NCBI GenBank assembly: GCA_016177225.1
Contig: JACOVQ010000009.1
Location: 1 to 54,854, forward strand
Length of the DNA: 54,854 nt
Reading direction: 5' to 3'
DNA from: Candidatus Zambryskiibacteriota bacterium
GTDB lineage: Bacteria > Patescibacteriota > Minisyncoccia > Phycocordibacterales > Zambryskibacteraceae
Part shown: positions 7,701 through 15,324 of the stretch, in pieces
How positions within the stretch are numbered: the first letter of the stretch is position 1
Layout: the number at the start of each line of letters is the position of its first letter
Notes under the pieces: generated by a model
Seen by the model: the letters and a program-made list of their open reading frames with translations, nothing else
Databases searched by the model: none
Told to the model about the DNA's origin: nothing
Position numbers and translations under genes: made by a program

Positions 7701-8513
7701 TTATTTGAATAATTTTTGATGCACTGGGCAGAAGTGGGCGCTACGGGTGCCGACGACAAGGCGGGCGATAATACCTTTACAGCCTGGTTTAGTGCATTTT
7801 TTGCCGGTGCGGCGGTAAGCGCGATGATGTTCTTGGAATTCGCCTTTCTCTCCATCGATATTTCTATAATCAGACATCGAGTCGCCGCCGAAATCTATGC
7901 TTTCGTTTAAAACTTTTTTCATTGCGTTAAACATCAGTTTGAATTGTTTCTCCGGAATAGCTTTAGGCAATGAGAGCGGATGAACGCCTGCGCGCCAGAG
8001 AATTTCGTCAGAATAAATATTACCTATGCCGGCTATTAAACTTTGGTCCATCAAAACACTTTTAATTTTTCCGCTAGGTCTCTTCATTAATTGAAAATTA
8101 AAAATTTTAAATTGAAAGTTCTTATCTAGTGGTTCCGGTCCCAGATGTTCTAGATGCGGCGACTTTTTCAAGTCCTTTGTATCAATAGTGATGACTTTGG
8201 CAAAACGGCGCATGTCGGAGAGCGAGAGAATCTTGCCATTATCGAGCGTGAGGCGGAAGTGCACATACGGATAATTAGGCCGATTGTATACGAAGTGTCC
8301 CGTCATCTTCATGTGGACGAGAAGAGTCTCTCCGTTTGATAGATTAATAAGAATATTCTTACCCCTCCGGCGAGTTTCTCTTATTTTAGCTCCTATAATG
8401 GACGATGGGACTGAGTTTCGGCGATAATCCGACCAAACACCAGTGATTTTTCTTCCTTTAACAATTTTATTTAAACCATTAACGGTGGTTTGGACTTCTG
8501 GTAATTCAGGCAT
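7701..8513 (-). CDS. mutM: Formamidopyrimidine-DNA glycosylase
   Basis: Base-excision repair enzyme removing 8-oxoguanine and Fapy lesions, with beta/delta-lyase activity. The 270-aa protein begins MPELPEVQT, giving catalytic Pro2, Glu3 and Glu6. The conserved LLVHMKMTGHF carries the beta-domain Lys. The H2TH region includes LMDQSLIAGIGNIYSDEILW. The C-terminal zinc finger is unusual: CTKPGC for the first pair, then CPVH, so the fourth ligand is His instead of Cys. It overlaps ruvA by 8 nt, forming a repair operon ruvA-mutM on the minus strand. Confidence 0.93.
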   Translation of the reverse strand: MPELPEVQTTVNGLNKIVKGRKITGVWSDYRRNSVPSSIIGAKIRETRRRGKNILINLSNGETLLVHMKMTGHFVYNRPNYPYVHFRLTLDNGKILSLSDMRRFAKVITIDTKDLKKSPHLEHLGPEPLDKNFQFKIFNFQLMKRPSGKIKSVLMDQSLIAGIGNIYSDEILWRAGVHPLSLPKAIPEKQFKLMFNAMKKVLNESIDFGGDSMSDYRNIDGEKGEFQEHHRAYRRTGKKCTKPGCKGIIARLVVGTRSAHFCPVHQKLFK

Positions 8514-9081
8514 TTTGCGATAAAATCTTGAGGGCCGCTTTTACGCGTTCGCTAGCTCCTTCAATGTCTTTGGAAATTTTTTTTAATGCTGTTCGAGCGT
8601 CACGCTCACTATATCCGAGCGAAACCAGTGCTTCCATGGCGTCGCCCTCAGAACGAGTATCGATGTTCTTATCCACCTCGGTAATTTTAAGCTTGTCTTT
8701 AAGTTCAAGAACGATTTTTTCGGCATTCTTTTTACCAATTCCGGAAACTCTGGTAAGGTATGATGTATCGGCGCTTGCCACGGCTTGTCGGAGCATTGCT
8801 GGAGTAGCTACATTCAATATGTTGAGAGCGGTTCTTGGCCCAATACCGGAAATTGTGATTAAAAGCTCGAAGGTATCTAAATTTTCTTTATCTAAAAATC
8901 CGAATAATTCCAAAGAGGTTTCCCGCACTACCAAGTGTGTCCAAAAGAAAACAGGAGAACTTAACGTTGCCTCTAGCGCGGTCTCGGTATTAACAAAAAT
9001 TTTGTAGCCAACGCCAGAAACATCAACTACCACAGAGTTTAAGTTCTTATGGCGAACCGTCCCAGACAGGCTTGAAATCAT
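8506..9081 (-). CDS. ruvA: Holliday junction branch-migration protein RuvA
   Basis: 191-aa RuvA, which binds Holliday junctions as a tetramer and loads RuvB. Domain I is the OB fold (MISSLSGTVRHKN...DVSGVGYKI). Domain II has two helix-hairpin-helix motifs: LLITISGIGPRTALNIL and LTRVSGIGKKNAEKIV. Domain III is the C-terminal MEALVSLGYSERDARTAL helix bundle that touches RuvB. Start at 9081 chosen by family alignment; a TACTAT hexamer ends 6 nt before it. ruvB and ruvC are not in the window. Confidence 0.93.
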   Translation of the reverse strand: MISSLSGTVRHKNLNSVVVDVSGVGYKIFVNTETALEATLSSPVFFWTHLVVRETSLELFGFLDKENLDTFELLITISGIGPRTALNILNVATPAMLRQAVASADTSYLTRVSGIGKKNAEKIVLELKDKLKITEVDKNIDTRSEGDAMEALVSLGYSERDARTALKKISKDIEGASERVKAALKILSQNA

Positions 9082-9143
9082 AGAGTAATAGTAAACAGTA
9101 GACAAAAAATAGTAAATAGACAAACCTTTTGTCTAAGCACCCA

Positions 9144-9216
9144 TACGATTTAATGCTCCTATCGGCCAACTAAATCGTAATACGTTATAAATATGCGGTC
9201 GCATAAAAGTAACGTA
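9144..9216. repeat. Two adjacent inverted repeats between ruvA and rpsT
   Basis: TACGATTTA (9144-9152) pairs with 9171-9179. Just after it, TACGTTA (9181-9187) pairs with TAACGTA (9210-9216), enclosing TATGCG/CGCATA (9192-9205), a nested hairpin. The genes diverge here, so terminators are not expected. Confidence 0.6.
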
Positions 9217-9231
9217 TTCATTTTATAAATC

Positions 9232-9260
9232 TTGACTAATTACTAACTGCTAGCTACTAT
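9232..9260 (+). promoter_or_regulatory. Promoter of rpsT
   Basis: TTGACT (9232-9237), 17-bp spacer, TACTAT (9255-9260). The ATG lies 10 nt downstream of the -10 box, so the leader is only a few nucleotides. Confidence 0.75.
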
Positions 9261-9270
9261 CTAGCAACTC

Positions 9271-9534
9271 ATGGCAATAACACGTTCGGCTAAAAAGGCC
9301 CACCGAACCTCGCTCCGCAAGCGAGTATTTAATGCTAGGCGCAAGGACAATGTTTCCAAGACTATCAAATCTCTCAAAAAATTAATTGTGGCCGGTAAGA
9401 AAAAAGAGGCTCAAGAGGCGATGCGCCAAGTGCAGAAAGCTCTCGATAAAGCTGTTAAAGGAAAAACTATGAAGAAAAACACTGCTTCCCGCAAAAAATC
9501 CCGCCTTTCAAAATTAATTAGGAAACTCTCTTAA
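9271..9534 (+). CDS. rpsT: 30S ribosomal protein bS20
   Basis: 87-aa, very basic helical protein: MAITRSAKKAHRTSLRKRVF, then NARRKDNVSKTIKS and a C-terminal NTASRKKSRLSKLIRKLS. It binds the 5' domain and helix 44 of 16S rRNA. Length is normal for the family. It has its own promoter and is divergent from ruvA. Confidence 0.96.
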   Translation: MAITRSAKKAHRTSLRKRVFNARRKDNVSKTIKSLKKLIVAGKKKEAQEAMRQVQKALDKAVKGKTMKKNTASRKKSRLSKLIRKLS

Positions 9535-9535
9535 T

Positions 9536-9683
9536 TTGACGTAAGGGTAGATTCTGGTATTTTATAGTTGGGATAATAGAAAAGGGAAAGAAATTTTTCG
9601 AGAAGATGACATAGATTATCTTTTCGGAGTGGTATTCTTCTAGATGGCAACAAGGCCGGCGCGATACACGCCGGCCGACTTTA
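9536..9683 (+). ncRNA. Candidate small RNA unit: promoter, hairpin and terminator
   Basis: TTGACG (9536-9541), 16-bp spacer and TATTTT (9558-9563) form a plausible promoter right after rpsT. The predicted transcript from about 9570 contains CGAGAAGAT pairing with ATCTTTTCG around a 10-nt loop, and ends in the strong terminator at 9654-9683. There is no credible reading frame. The alternative is simply an extended rpsT 3'-UTR. Confidence 0.35.
9654..9683 (+). terminator. Intrinsic terminator
   Basis: GGCCGGCG (9654-9661) pairs perfectly with CGCCGGCC (9669-9676), then a short T-rich tail (TTTATT). It closes the rpsT/small RNA region ahead of tRNA-Arg. Confidence 0.8.
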
Positions 9684-9717
9684 TTAAGTTAATAAAAAAA
9701 TGTAAGCTGTCTCTTAC

Positions 9718-9792
9718 GCTCCCGTCGTTCAACGGATAGGACGCGACCTTGCGGAGGTTGTAATGTCAGTTCGATTCTGGCCGGGAGCACCA
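9718..9792 (+). tRNA. tRNA-Arg (anticodon GCG)
   Basis: Acceptor GCTCCCG pairs with CGGGAGC, anticodon stem CGACC/GGTTG, loop TTGCGGA giving GCG, T-arm GTCAG/CTGGC. CCA encoded. A G34 arginine tRNA is unusual in bacteria, where CGN is normally read by inosine-modified ACG. Confidence 0.9.
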
Positions 9793-9819
9793 GATTTAAT
9801 CATATTATTTGATAAAGTT

Positions 9820-10347
9820 ATGCAATCATTATTCCTCTTTCTTTTGTTTATATTCACAACACTGAGTCATGCTTGTTTTTTGATTTTTGCCCACCGTCAC
9901 CCACAAATGTCCGAGCAAACACGAAGAAAATTTTGGCTAGCGCACCTTTGGGGGAATGGAATTGTATGGGCTGTACTTTTCGTGTGGATGATAGTCATGC
10001 AATTCACTTTCCCGCACACACTTGTAGTTTCAAATTTCGCAAAATTGACAGGATTTATTTTTTTCATTGTTGGAGTTAGTATAGTTATTAAAATTGCCTT
10101 GGTACTTAACTTTGAACATCTAATGGGTTTGCGATTTTTCTACCCAGCTAAAGCGAAACGGGTATATTCTTCTTTGTATCACGTCTTTCGGAATCCAATG
10201 TACGATGGTTTCGTGCTCATGTTAATTGGTGTTGCATTATTTTTAGGAATAAAGGAGGATTTATATCTCGCTTTAGCTTCGTTTCTACTTCTCAACATTG
10301 TTTTAGCAACAGTAGAAAATTATGAGTTCAGTTGGAATCCTTTTTAA
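9820..10347 (+). CDS. Membrane methyltransferase of the isoprenylcysteine/phospholipid methyltransferase type
   Basis: 175-aa protein with about five hydrophobic segments. The C-terminal part, HVFRNPMYDGFVLMLIGVAL followed by LLLNIVLATVENYEF, has the RNPxY and late Glu pattern of ICMT/PEMT-like integral membrane methyltransferases, which bind S-adenosylmethionine near the membrane. The start at 9820 is used because earlier codons lie inside tRNA-Arg. It begins 27 nt after the tRNA, so read-through from the tRNA promoter is plausible. Substrate unknown. Confidence 0.6.
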   Translation: MQSLFLFLLFIFTTLSHACFLIFAHRHPQMSEQTRRKFWLAHLWGNGIVWAVLFVWMIVMQFTFPHTLVVSNFAKLTGFIFFIVGVSIVIKIALVLNFEHLMGLRFFYPAKAKRVYSSLYHVFRNPMYDGFVLMLIGVALFLGIKEDLYLALASFLLLNIVLATVENYEFSWNPF

Positions 10348-10424
10348 AAGAGTATGCCGCCGAAGAAAAACTTGAAACCCGCCTGAACGAATTCATTTGG
10401 GCAGGTTGTTAGCGGAGGTATATT

Positions 10425-10498
10425 AAAAGCGTGAAAATATAGGAAAAAAGATATTTCTTCACGATTATGGTTGACAAAAGCGTGAAAAGGACTATACT
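10425..10498 (+). promoter_or_regulatory. fic promoter with repeated operator-like sites
   Basis: TTGACA (10471-10476), 16-bp spacer, TATACT (10493-10498), ending 6 nt before the ATG. AAAAGCGTGAAAA occurs at 10425-10437 and again at 10476-10488, inside the promoter spacer; an inverted TTCACG lies at 10458-10463. This looks like an operator array for repression of fic. Confidence 0.7.
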
Positions 10499-10504
10499 TA
10501 CCTA

Positions 10505-11380
10505 ATGGCAAAAACATCTGTAGCATTTAATAAAATCAACATCCTCCGGGAAAGATACTACAAAGCATCGATAGGGAAAGATGCGCTTATTAAGCTTATA
10601 AGCGAGGCGGAAATTGCCGATCAGGTATACAACTCGAATGCTATAGAGAACAGCACACTTTCTCTTGAAGAAACAGAGAAAATACTCCTCCAGATCGATC
10701 TTGACCGATACATTTCTGAACGAGAAATATTTGAAGCAAAAAATCTTGCTCGAGTCGTGTCCTATATCGATAAAAGAGCTAAAGAGCAAGAGCTCGGCTT
10801 TGATGTCGTCTTGTCACTCCACAAGATGCTTATGTCGAACATTCGGGACGAAATTGCCGGGAGATTTCGTAGGGATGGTGAGTATGTTCATGTCGGAAGT
10901 CATATCGCTCCCGCGCCAAAAGAAATAAACGGGAGTTTTGAAAAAATGCTTTCGGAATACAACGCTACGAGTCATGAAAATATCATCAAGCGCATCGCAC
11001 GGCTTCATCTCGCTTTTGAATACCTCCACCCATTTAATGATGGTAACGGCCGCATTGGACGCGTGATCAATAACTACCTACTCATACGAGAAGGGTTTGT
11101 GCCGATAAACATCAAGTTCATAGATAGAAAGAAATACTACGACGCTTTCAAAGAGTTTGGTTCTATGGGTGCAACCAGAATTATGGAAGAGATTGTAGGT
11201 AAGGCACTTACCAATAGTTATCACAAACGCTTGGCATATTTGGAGGGCAAGAAGATTGTCATGCTTTCCGACTATGCAAAGAGCAACAAAATTTCTCATT
11301 CAAATCTTATCAACAAGGCCAACCGTCAAACCATCGAGGCCTTCTTGGAAAAAGGTGTCTGGAAGATTGGCACAAATTAG
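10505..11380 (+). CDS. Fic family protein (predicted AMPylase/NMPylase)
   Basis: 291-aa Fic-domain enzyme that would transfer a nucleotide monophosphate to a hydroxyl of a target protein. The catalytic loop HPFNDGNGRIGR (about residues 176-187) is complete, including the catalytic His and anion-binding residues. An N-terminal inhibitory helix is present: SNAIEN at about residue 43 fits [S/T]xxxE[G/N], so this is a self-inhibited class II Fic. The C-terminus looks like a small winged or helix-turn-helix segment (SDYAKSNKISHSNLINKA), suggesting DNA contact or autoregulation. Strong promoter with operator-like repeats. The 3' end overlaps the convergent gene by 4 nt. Confidence 0.9.
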   Translation: MAKTSVAFNKINILRERYYKASIGKDALIKLISEAEIADQVYNSNAIENSTLSLEETEKILLQIDLDRYISEREIFEAKNLARVVSYIDKRAKEQELGFDVVLSLHKMLMSNIRDEIAGRFRRDGEYVHVGSHIAPAPKEINGSFEKMLSEYNATSHENIIKRIARLHLAFEYLHPFNDGNGRIGRVINNYLLIREGFVPINIKFIDRKKYYDAFKEFGSMGATRIMEEIVGKALTNSYHKRLAYLEGKKIVMLSDYAKSNKISHSNLINKANRQTIEAFLEKGVWKIGTN

Positions 11381-11850
11381 AATCCGAAATATTCAAGCAT
11401 CCTTTCCACAAACGGCAAAGCATGAAACTCTTCTTTCAGAAATTGCGAGAGCTTATCGTGCAGAGAATCAAAATCAACGTCGTCATTGAGAGGAATGATT
11501 ATAAGAGGCATGAGAAGTTTTTCTGAGCGCAAAATAATTTTTTTATGAGGGTGCTCCGTATCTATCCAAAAAGATTTTAGAGTGGAGTAGAGATAGCGAA
11601 TCCGGTCTCTCACTACGCCCGATTCGTCTACGACTATGTGCAAAGTATCAGGCTCGCGATTAATAAAGAGAGCTAACGAGAAAGCGCTCACCAAAATCAA
11701 GATGGCAAAAATAGTATTGCCAAAAATCACGGAGACAGTAGCTACTGCTATGGTAATGATACCTACGGACCAATACCAGTCGGTACTTCTTTCTTTGTGC
11801 TCATATTCATGAGCATCCCATTCCATTTTGAATTTAGAAGGTCTTGCCAT
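11377..11850 (-). CDS. Conserved membrane protein with PH-like C-terminal domain
   Basis: 157 aa. The N-terminus MEWDAHEYEHKERSTDWYW is a pattern I associate with a CPR family of small membrane proteins. Two transmembrane helices follow (about 27-65), then a soluble beta-rich domain of about 85 aa resembling bacterial PH folds, ending in an Asp/Leu-rich helix. Function unknown. TACAAT with upstream TG ends 6 nt before the ATG, predicting a leaderless mRNA. Convergent with fic, sharing 4 nt. Confidence 0.65.
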   Translation of the reverse strand: MARPSKFKMEWDAHEYEHKERSTDWYWSVGIITIAVATVSVIFGNTIFAILILVSAFSLALFINREPDTLHIVVDESGVVRDRIRYLYSTLKSFWIDTEHPHKKIILRSEKLLMPLIIIPLNDDVDFDSLHDKLSQFLKEEFHALPFVERMLEYFGF

Positions 11851-11897
11851 ACAAAAATTGTATCACAATAGTTTTTGATTTATTATGCTCAAGTGAG

Positions 11898-11985
11898 GGA
11901 GGGGTGGCAGAGTGGTCTATCGCACTTGTCTTGAAAACAAGAGTGCCGCAAGGCACCGTGAGTCCGAATCTCACCCCCTCCGCCA
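11898..11985 (+). tRNA. tRNA-Ser (anticodon TGA)
   Basis: Class II tRNA with a long variable arm. Acceptor GGAGGGG pairs with CCCCTCC, anticodon loop CTTGAAA gives TGA, T-arm GTGAG/CTCAC. CCA is encoded at 11983-11985, and its final A is the first base of the ruvX start codon. Confidence 0.93.
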
Positions 11986-12359
11986 TGAAACTAATGGCGA
12001 TAGATTACGGTGCAAAGCGCGTTGGTGTTGCCTCTACTGATGAAAGCGGACTTTTCGCCATACCGCGCATGGTTCTGGAAAATAATGACCAACTGCTCGA
12101 AAAAGTCATTAAATTCAAAGAAGAACACCATATTGAGAAAATTGTTATCGGCGAATCCAGAAATTTTGAAGGCGATTACAACATCATACAGGAAGAAATA
12201 GATAGATTTAGCAATGAATTGGAAAAGTTTGGAGTAGAAGTCATATCTCATCCTGAAATTTTGACTACCAAAGAAGCCAGAGAACTCCAAGGCAACACCG
12301 CTATGACGGACGCTTCCGCCGCCGCACTGATTTTAAAAAGTTACATAGACAGCAATTGA
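11985..12359 (+). CDS. ruvX: Putative pre-16S rRNA nuclease YqgF/RuvX
   Basis: 124-aa RNase H-fold protein. MAIDYGAKRVGVAST carries the first catalytic Asp, KIVIGESRNFEG is strand 4, and the late TDASAAALIL segment carries the last Asp. The family processes the 5' end of 16S rRNA and was earlier proposed as a Holliday junction resolvase. The ATG at 11985 fits the family start (MxxxxIDYGxKR) but its A is also the last base of the tRNA-Ser CCA. The two must share a transcript, and tRNA 3' processing would cut at or inside the start codon. An internal ATG at 11994 is an alternative. Confidence 0.85.
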   Translation: MKLMAIDYGAKRVGVASTDESGLFAIPRMVLENNDQLLEKVIKFKEEHHIEKIVIGESRNFEGDYNIIQEEIDRFSNELEKFGVEVISHPEILTTKEARELQGNTAMTDASAAALILKSYIDSN

Positions 12360-12379
12360 CCCATCGATTTAAAAACATT

Positions 12380-12454
12380 TGGTGTCCCCGGCAGGAATCG
12401 GACCTGCATCAAGTCCTTAGAAGAGACCTACTTTATCCATTAAGCTACGGGGAC
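12380..12454 (-). tRNA. tRNA-Arg (anticodon TCT)
   Basis: Acceptor GTCCCCG pairs with CGGGGAC, anticodon loop CTTCTAA giving TCT, T-arm GCAGG/CCTGC. CCA encoded on the minus strand. Confidence 0.93.
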
Positions 12455-12471
12455 GTAGTAAAACGATATTA

Positions 12472-13635
12472 TCATTTTCTCTTATCTCTCGCTATTTTCT
12501 TGATTGCGTTCGCGACTGCGAGAACCACTTTTTTATCAAACGGGTCGGGGATGATTCTATTTGCGGTCGGTTTTTTCACCACACTAGCCAATGCTTCGGC
12601 GGCGGCAATTTTCATCTTGTCCGTAATTTGCGATACCCGGGATTCAATCGCTCCTTTGAAGATTCCGGGATAAGCAAGCACATTATTTATTTGGTTTGGG
12701 TAATCGGAACGTCCGGAACCGACAACGGCCGCGCCTCCGCGTTTAGCTTCGTCAGGCATGATTTCTGGAACAGGATTTGCCATGGCTATGACAATAGATT
12801 TATTAGCCATAGTTTTGATGTCTGAAGCCTGAAGCAAACGGGCTTTAGAAACCCCAATAAATACATCTGCGTCTATAAGCACGTCGCGAAGCGTACCTGA
12901 AGTATTCTTTTTGTTTGTTATTCTTAAAATTTCTTTCTTAATATTGTTCAAATCTTTCCTACCTTTACTTACGATACCATTGCTATCGCAGAGAATAATA
13001 TTTTTAACACCGTATTTATGCAAAAGTTTTGCAGTGGCGATACCAGCCGCGCCGGCGCCATTTATCACGACTCTTACCTTTTCTTTTTTCTTTCTCACGA
13101 TTTTCAACGCGTTAATCAGTCCGGCGAGTACCACCACCGCAGTGCCGTGCTGGTCGTCGTGCATTACTGGGATATTTAATTCTTTCTTCAATCTTTCTTC
13201 AATTTCAAAACATCGCGGGGCAGAAATATCTTCGAGGTTTATGCCGCCGAAAGTTGGCGCAATCGCTTTGGCCACAGTAATTATTGTTTCCGGGTCTTGA
13301 GTAGAAAGTACGACAGGGAAGCCATCGAGTCCGGCAAAACGCTTAAAGAGCGCGGCTTTGCCTTCCATGATAGGAAGCGCGGCTTCCGGGCCGATATTAC
13401 CAAGGCCGAGCACTGCGGAGCCATCGGAAATTATCGCCACCCCATTTTTGGTGGAAGTGAGGTCATATGCGAGCTTTTTATTTTTTAAAATTTCTAAGGC
13501 TGGTCCTGCCACTCCCGGAGTGTATGCAATAGATAAGTCGTGGCGATTATTGACCGGAAGTTTGCTCTCAACCGAGAGTTTGCCCCGAGCTTTTTTGTGC
13601 GCCGCCATGCTTAATTTTTGATAATCTGTTTTCAT
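12472..13635 (-). CDS. Malic enzyme (NAD(P)-dependent, oxaloacetate-decarboxylating)
   Basis: 387-aa malic enzyme of the short prokaryotic type, converting malate to pyruvate, CO2 and NAD(P)H. N-terminal domain: LSIAYTPGVAGPALEI, NGVAIISDGSAVLGLGNIGP, and MEGKAALFKRFAGLD with the catalytic Lys. Metal site DISAPRCFEIEERL and HDDQHGTAVVVLAGLINAL. Rossmann site INGAGAAGIATAKLL. Conserved MANPVPEIMPDEA late in the protein. The ATG at 13635 lies only about 4 bp from the left end of the integrated element, so its upstream region is now element DNA. In a fermentative CPR it would feed pyruvate and balance redox. Confidence 0.93.
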   Translation of the reverse strand: MKTDYQKLSMAAHKKARGKLSVESKLPVNNRHDLSIAYTPGVAGPALEILKNKKLAYDLTSTKNGVAIISDGSAVLGLGNIGPEAALPIMEGKAALFKRFAGLDGFPVVLSTQDPETIITVAKAIAPTFGGINLEDISAPRCFEIEERLKKELNIPVMHDDQHGTAVVVLAGLINALKIVRKKKEKVRVVINGAGAAGIATAKLLHKYGVKNIILCDSNGIVSKGRKDLNNIKKEILRITNKKNTSGTLRDVLIDADVFIGVSKARLLQASDIKTMANKSIVIAMANPVPEIMPDEAKRGGAAVVGSGRSDYPNQINNVLAYPGIFKGAIESRVSQITDKMKIAAAEALASVVKKPTANRIIPDPFDKKVVLAVANAIKKIARDKRK

Positions 13636-13638
13636 ACT

Positions 13639-13776
13639 GTGCGTTTGTTTGACCAAATCCGAACCTATTTTGAACGGAACTAACCGCCTCGCTACGCTCG
13701 GGTGCGGCGGAATTCCCTCCACACCCCCCTTCCGCCGCACCCTCGCTTTGGGATTGCGGCAAAAATGCGTTCGCCA
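13639..13776 (+). repeat. Inverted repeat A, left copy
   Basis: This 138-bp sequence recurs in inverted orientation at 15611-15760. The right copy has a 12-bp internal duplication (GAGCGTTCCGCC) and one further difference. It contains GC-rich CGGGTGCGGCGG/CCGCCGCACC stems around a GGAATTCC core. The first 50 bp would encode a recombinase tail if preceded by the recombinase 3' end. Confidence 0.9.
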
Positions 13777-13795
13777 ATGTATTTTAACAAATAAG

Positions 13796-15322
13796 CTACT
13801 CCCACTCCATTGTCGCAGGTGGCTTATTTGTTATATCGTAAACAACGCGATTTACTTCCCGAATTTCATTTGTAATTCGCGTTGATATTTTTTCAAGAAT
13901 GGAGAACGGAATTTTGGAAAAGTTTGCCGTCATCGCGTCGCGCGATTCCACAATCCGCACAACCACCGGATATTTATAACTTCGCTCGTCGCCTTGAATA
14001 CCGACGCTTTTAACTGAAAGTAAGACGGCAAAACTCATCCAAATATTTTTCCAAAATTCCGTTTCCCTTAATTCTTCCTCAATAATTTTTCCGGCTTGCC
14101 GAACGATTTTTACGCGCTCCGGGGTTATCTCTCCTATTATTCGTACTGCTAAGCCTGGGCCAGGGAATACCTGCCGTACGGTTATTTCTTTCGGCAAGCC
14201 GAGTTCAAGGGCAAGTTTTCTCACTTCGTCTTTGTATAAATCTTTGAGCGGCTCATACAATTTCATCTTCAAATTTTTGGGTAATCCGCCAACATTGTGA
14301 TGCGATTTTATTTTTGAGGAATGTTTGGTTAAGCCGCTCTCTATTCTATCCGAGTAAATTGTGCCTTGAATGAGAAAACTTGCCCGTTCCTTTTTGGAAA
14401 TCTCATAAAAAATATCGGCAAAAAGTTTCCCTATGATTTTCCGTTTTTGCTCTGGCGAGCTTATTCCTTTTAGCGCGTTGAAAAATCGCCCTTCAGCTTT
14501 GACGATTTTTAAATTAAGATTTTTTCGCCGAAAAGTTTTTTTTATGAATTTTGTTTCGCTATCACGCATTAATCCTGTATCAACATAAACGGCAATTAAC
14601 TTTTTGCCGATTGCTCTTCCGACTAAAGCGGCGGCAACGGAAGAATCAACGCCGCCAGAAAGACCGATAATCATTTTATCATTGCCGATAACCTTTCGCG
14701 TTTCGCGGATTAAATTTTGAGCAACCAAAGTTGATGTCCATGATTTTTTGCATTTGCAAATATCAATAACAAAATTTTTGAGTATCCTATCGCCGTTTTC
14801 TGTATGGCTAACTTCGGGGTGAAATTGAACACCAAAGATTTTCTGTTTCTTATTTGCAAATGCGGCAATTTTAGAGTGTTCAGTACTGGCCACACATACA
14901 GATGATTTCGGAAGTTTTACGACAATATCCCGATGATTCATCCAAACATTTTTTGATTTCCCGAAACGCGCCAAAATTTCTGTTCCATTTTTAATGTTCA
15001 GGTTCATCAGCCCATATTCGCCAGATTTTCCAGAAAGAACCTTACCGCCCATCAAATGCGCGATTAGTTGATGCCCGTAACAAATACCTAAAATTGGTAT
15101 AGATGATTTCAAAATCTCTTTATCAAATTTTGGCGCGTCTTTTTCATAGACGGAGCGTGCGCCACCCGATAGGATGATGCCTTTTATAGATTTATCAGCG
15201 AGCAGTAATTTTTCGGAAATATTGGAAGGTATCACTTCGGCGCGCACGCCAAAATCTCTGACTCTTCGGGAAATCAAATGACAATATTGGCCGCCAAAAT
15301 CTAAAATTACGATTTTATCCAT
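13796..15322 (-). CDS. guaA: GMP synthase (glutamine-hydrolysing)
   Basis: 508-aa enzyme converting XMP to GMP with ATP and glutamine. Class I amidotransferase domain with GICYGHQ (nucleophile Cys81) and FHPEVSHT (His168, Glu170). ATP pyrophosphatase domain with P-loop LSGGVDSS (about 221-228) and QGTIYSDRIESG. C-terminal dimerisation domain ending NKPPATMEWE, which binds XMP. Full length, all catalytic residues present. It is cargo of an integrated element, flanked by inverted repeats; reduced CPR genomes often lack purine synthesis, so this could be a gain of function. It starts 2 nt after the xre stop: an xre-guaA operon. Codon use is more AT-rich than neighbours. Confidence 0.95.
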   Translation of the reverse strand: MDKIVILDFGGQYCHLISRRVRDFGVRAEVIPSNISEKLLLADKSIKGIILSGGARSVYEKDAPKFDKEILKSSIPILGICYGHQLIAHLMGGKVLSGKSGEYGLMNLNIKNGTEILARFGKSKNVWMNHRDIVVKLPKSSVCVASTEHSKIAAFANKKQKIFGVQFHPEVSHTENGDRILKNFVIDICKCKKSWTSTLVAQNLIRETRKVIGNDKMIIGLSGGVDSSVAAALVGRAIGKKLIAVYVDTGLMRDSETKFIKKTFRRKNLNLKIVKAEGRFFNALKGISSPEQKRKIIGKLFADIFYEISKKERASFLIQGTIYSDRIESGLTKHSSKIKSHHNVGGLPKNLKMKLYEPLKDLYKDEVRKLALELGLPKEITVRQVFPGPGLAVRIIGEITPERVKIVRQAGKIIEEELRETEFWKNIWMSFAVLLSVKSVGIQGDERSYKYPVVVRIVESRDAMTANFSKIPFSILEKISTRITNEIREVNRVVYDITNKPPATMEWE

Positions 15323-15324
15323 AG

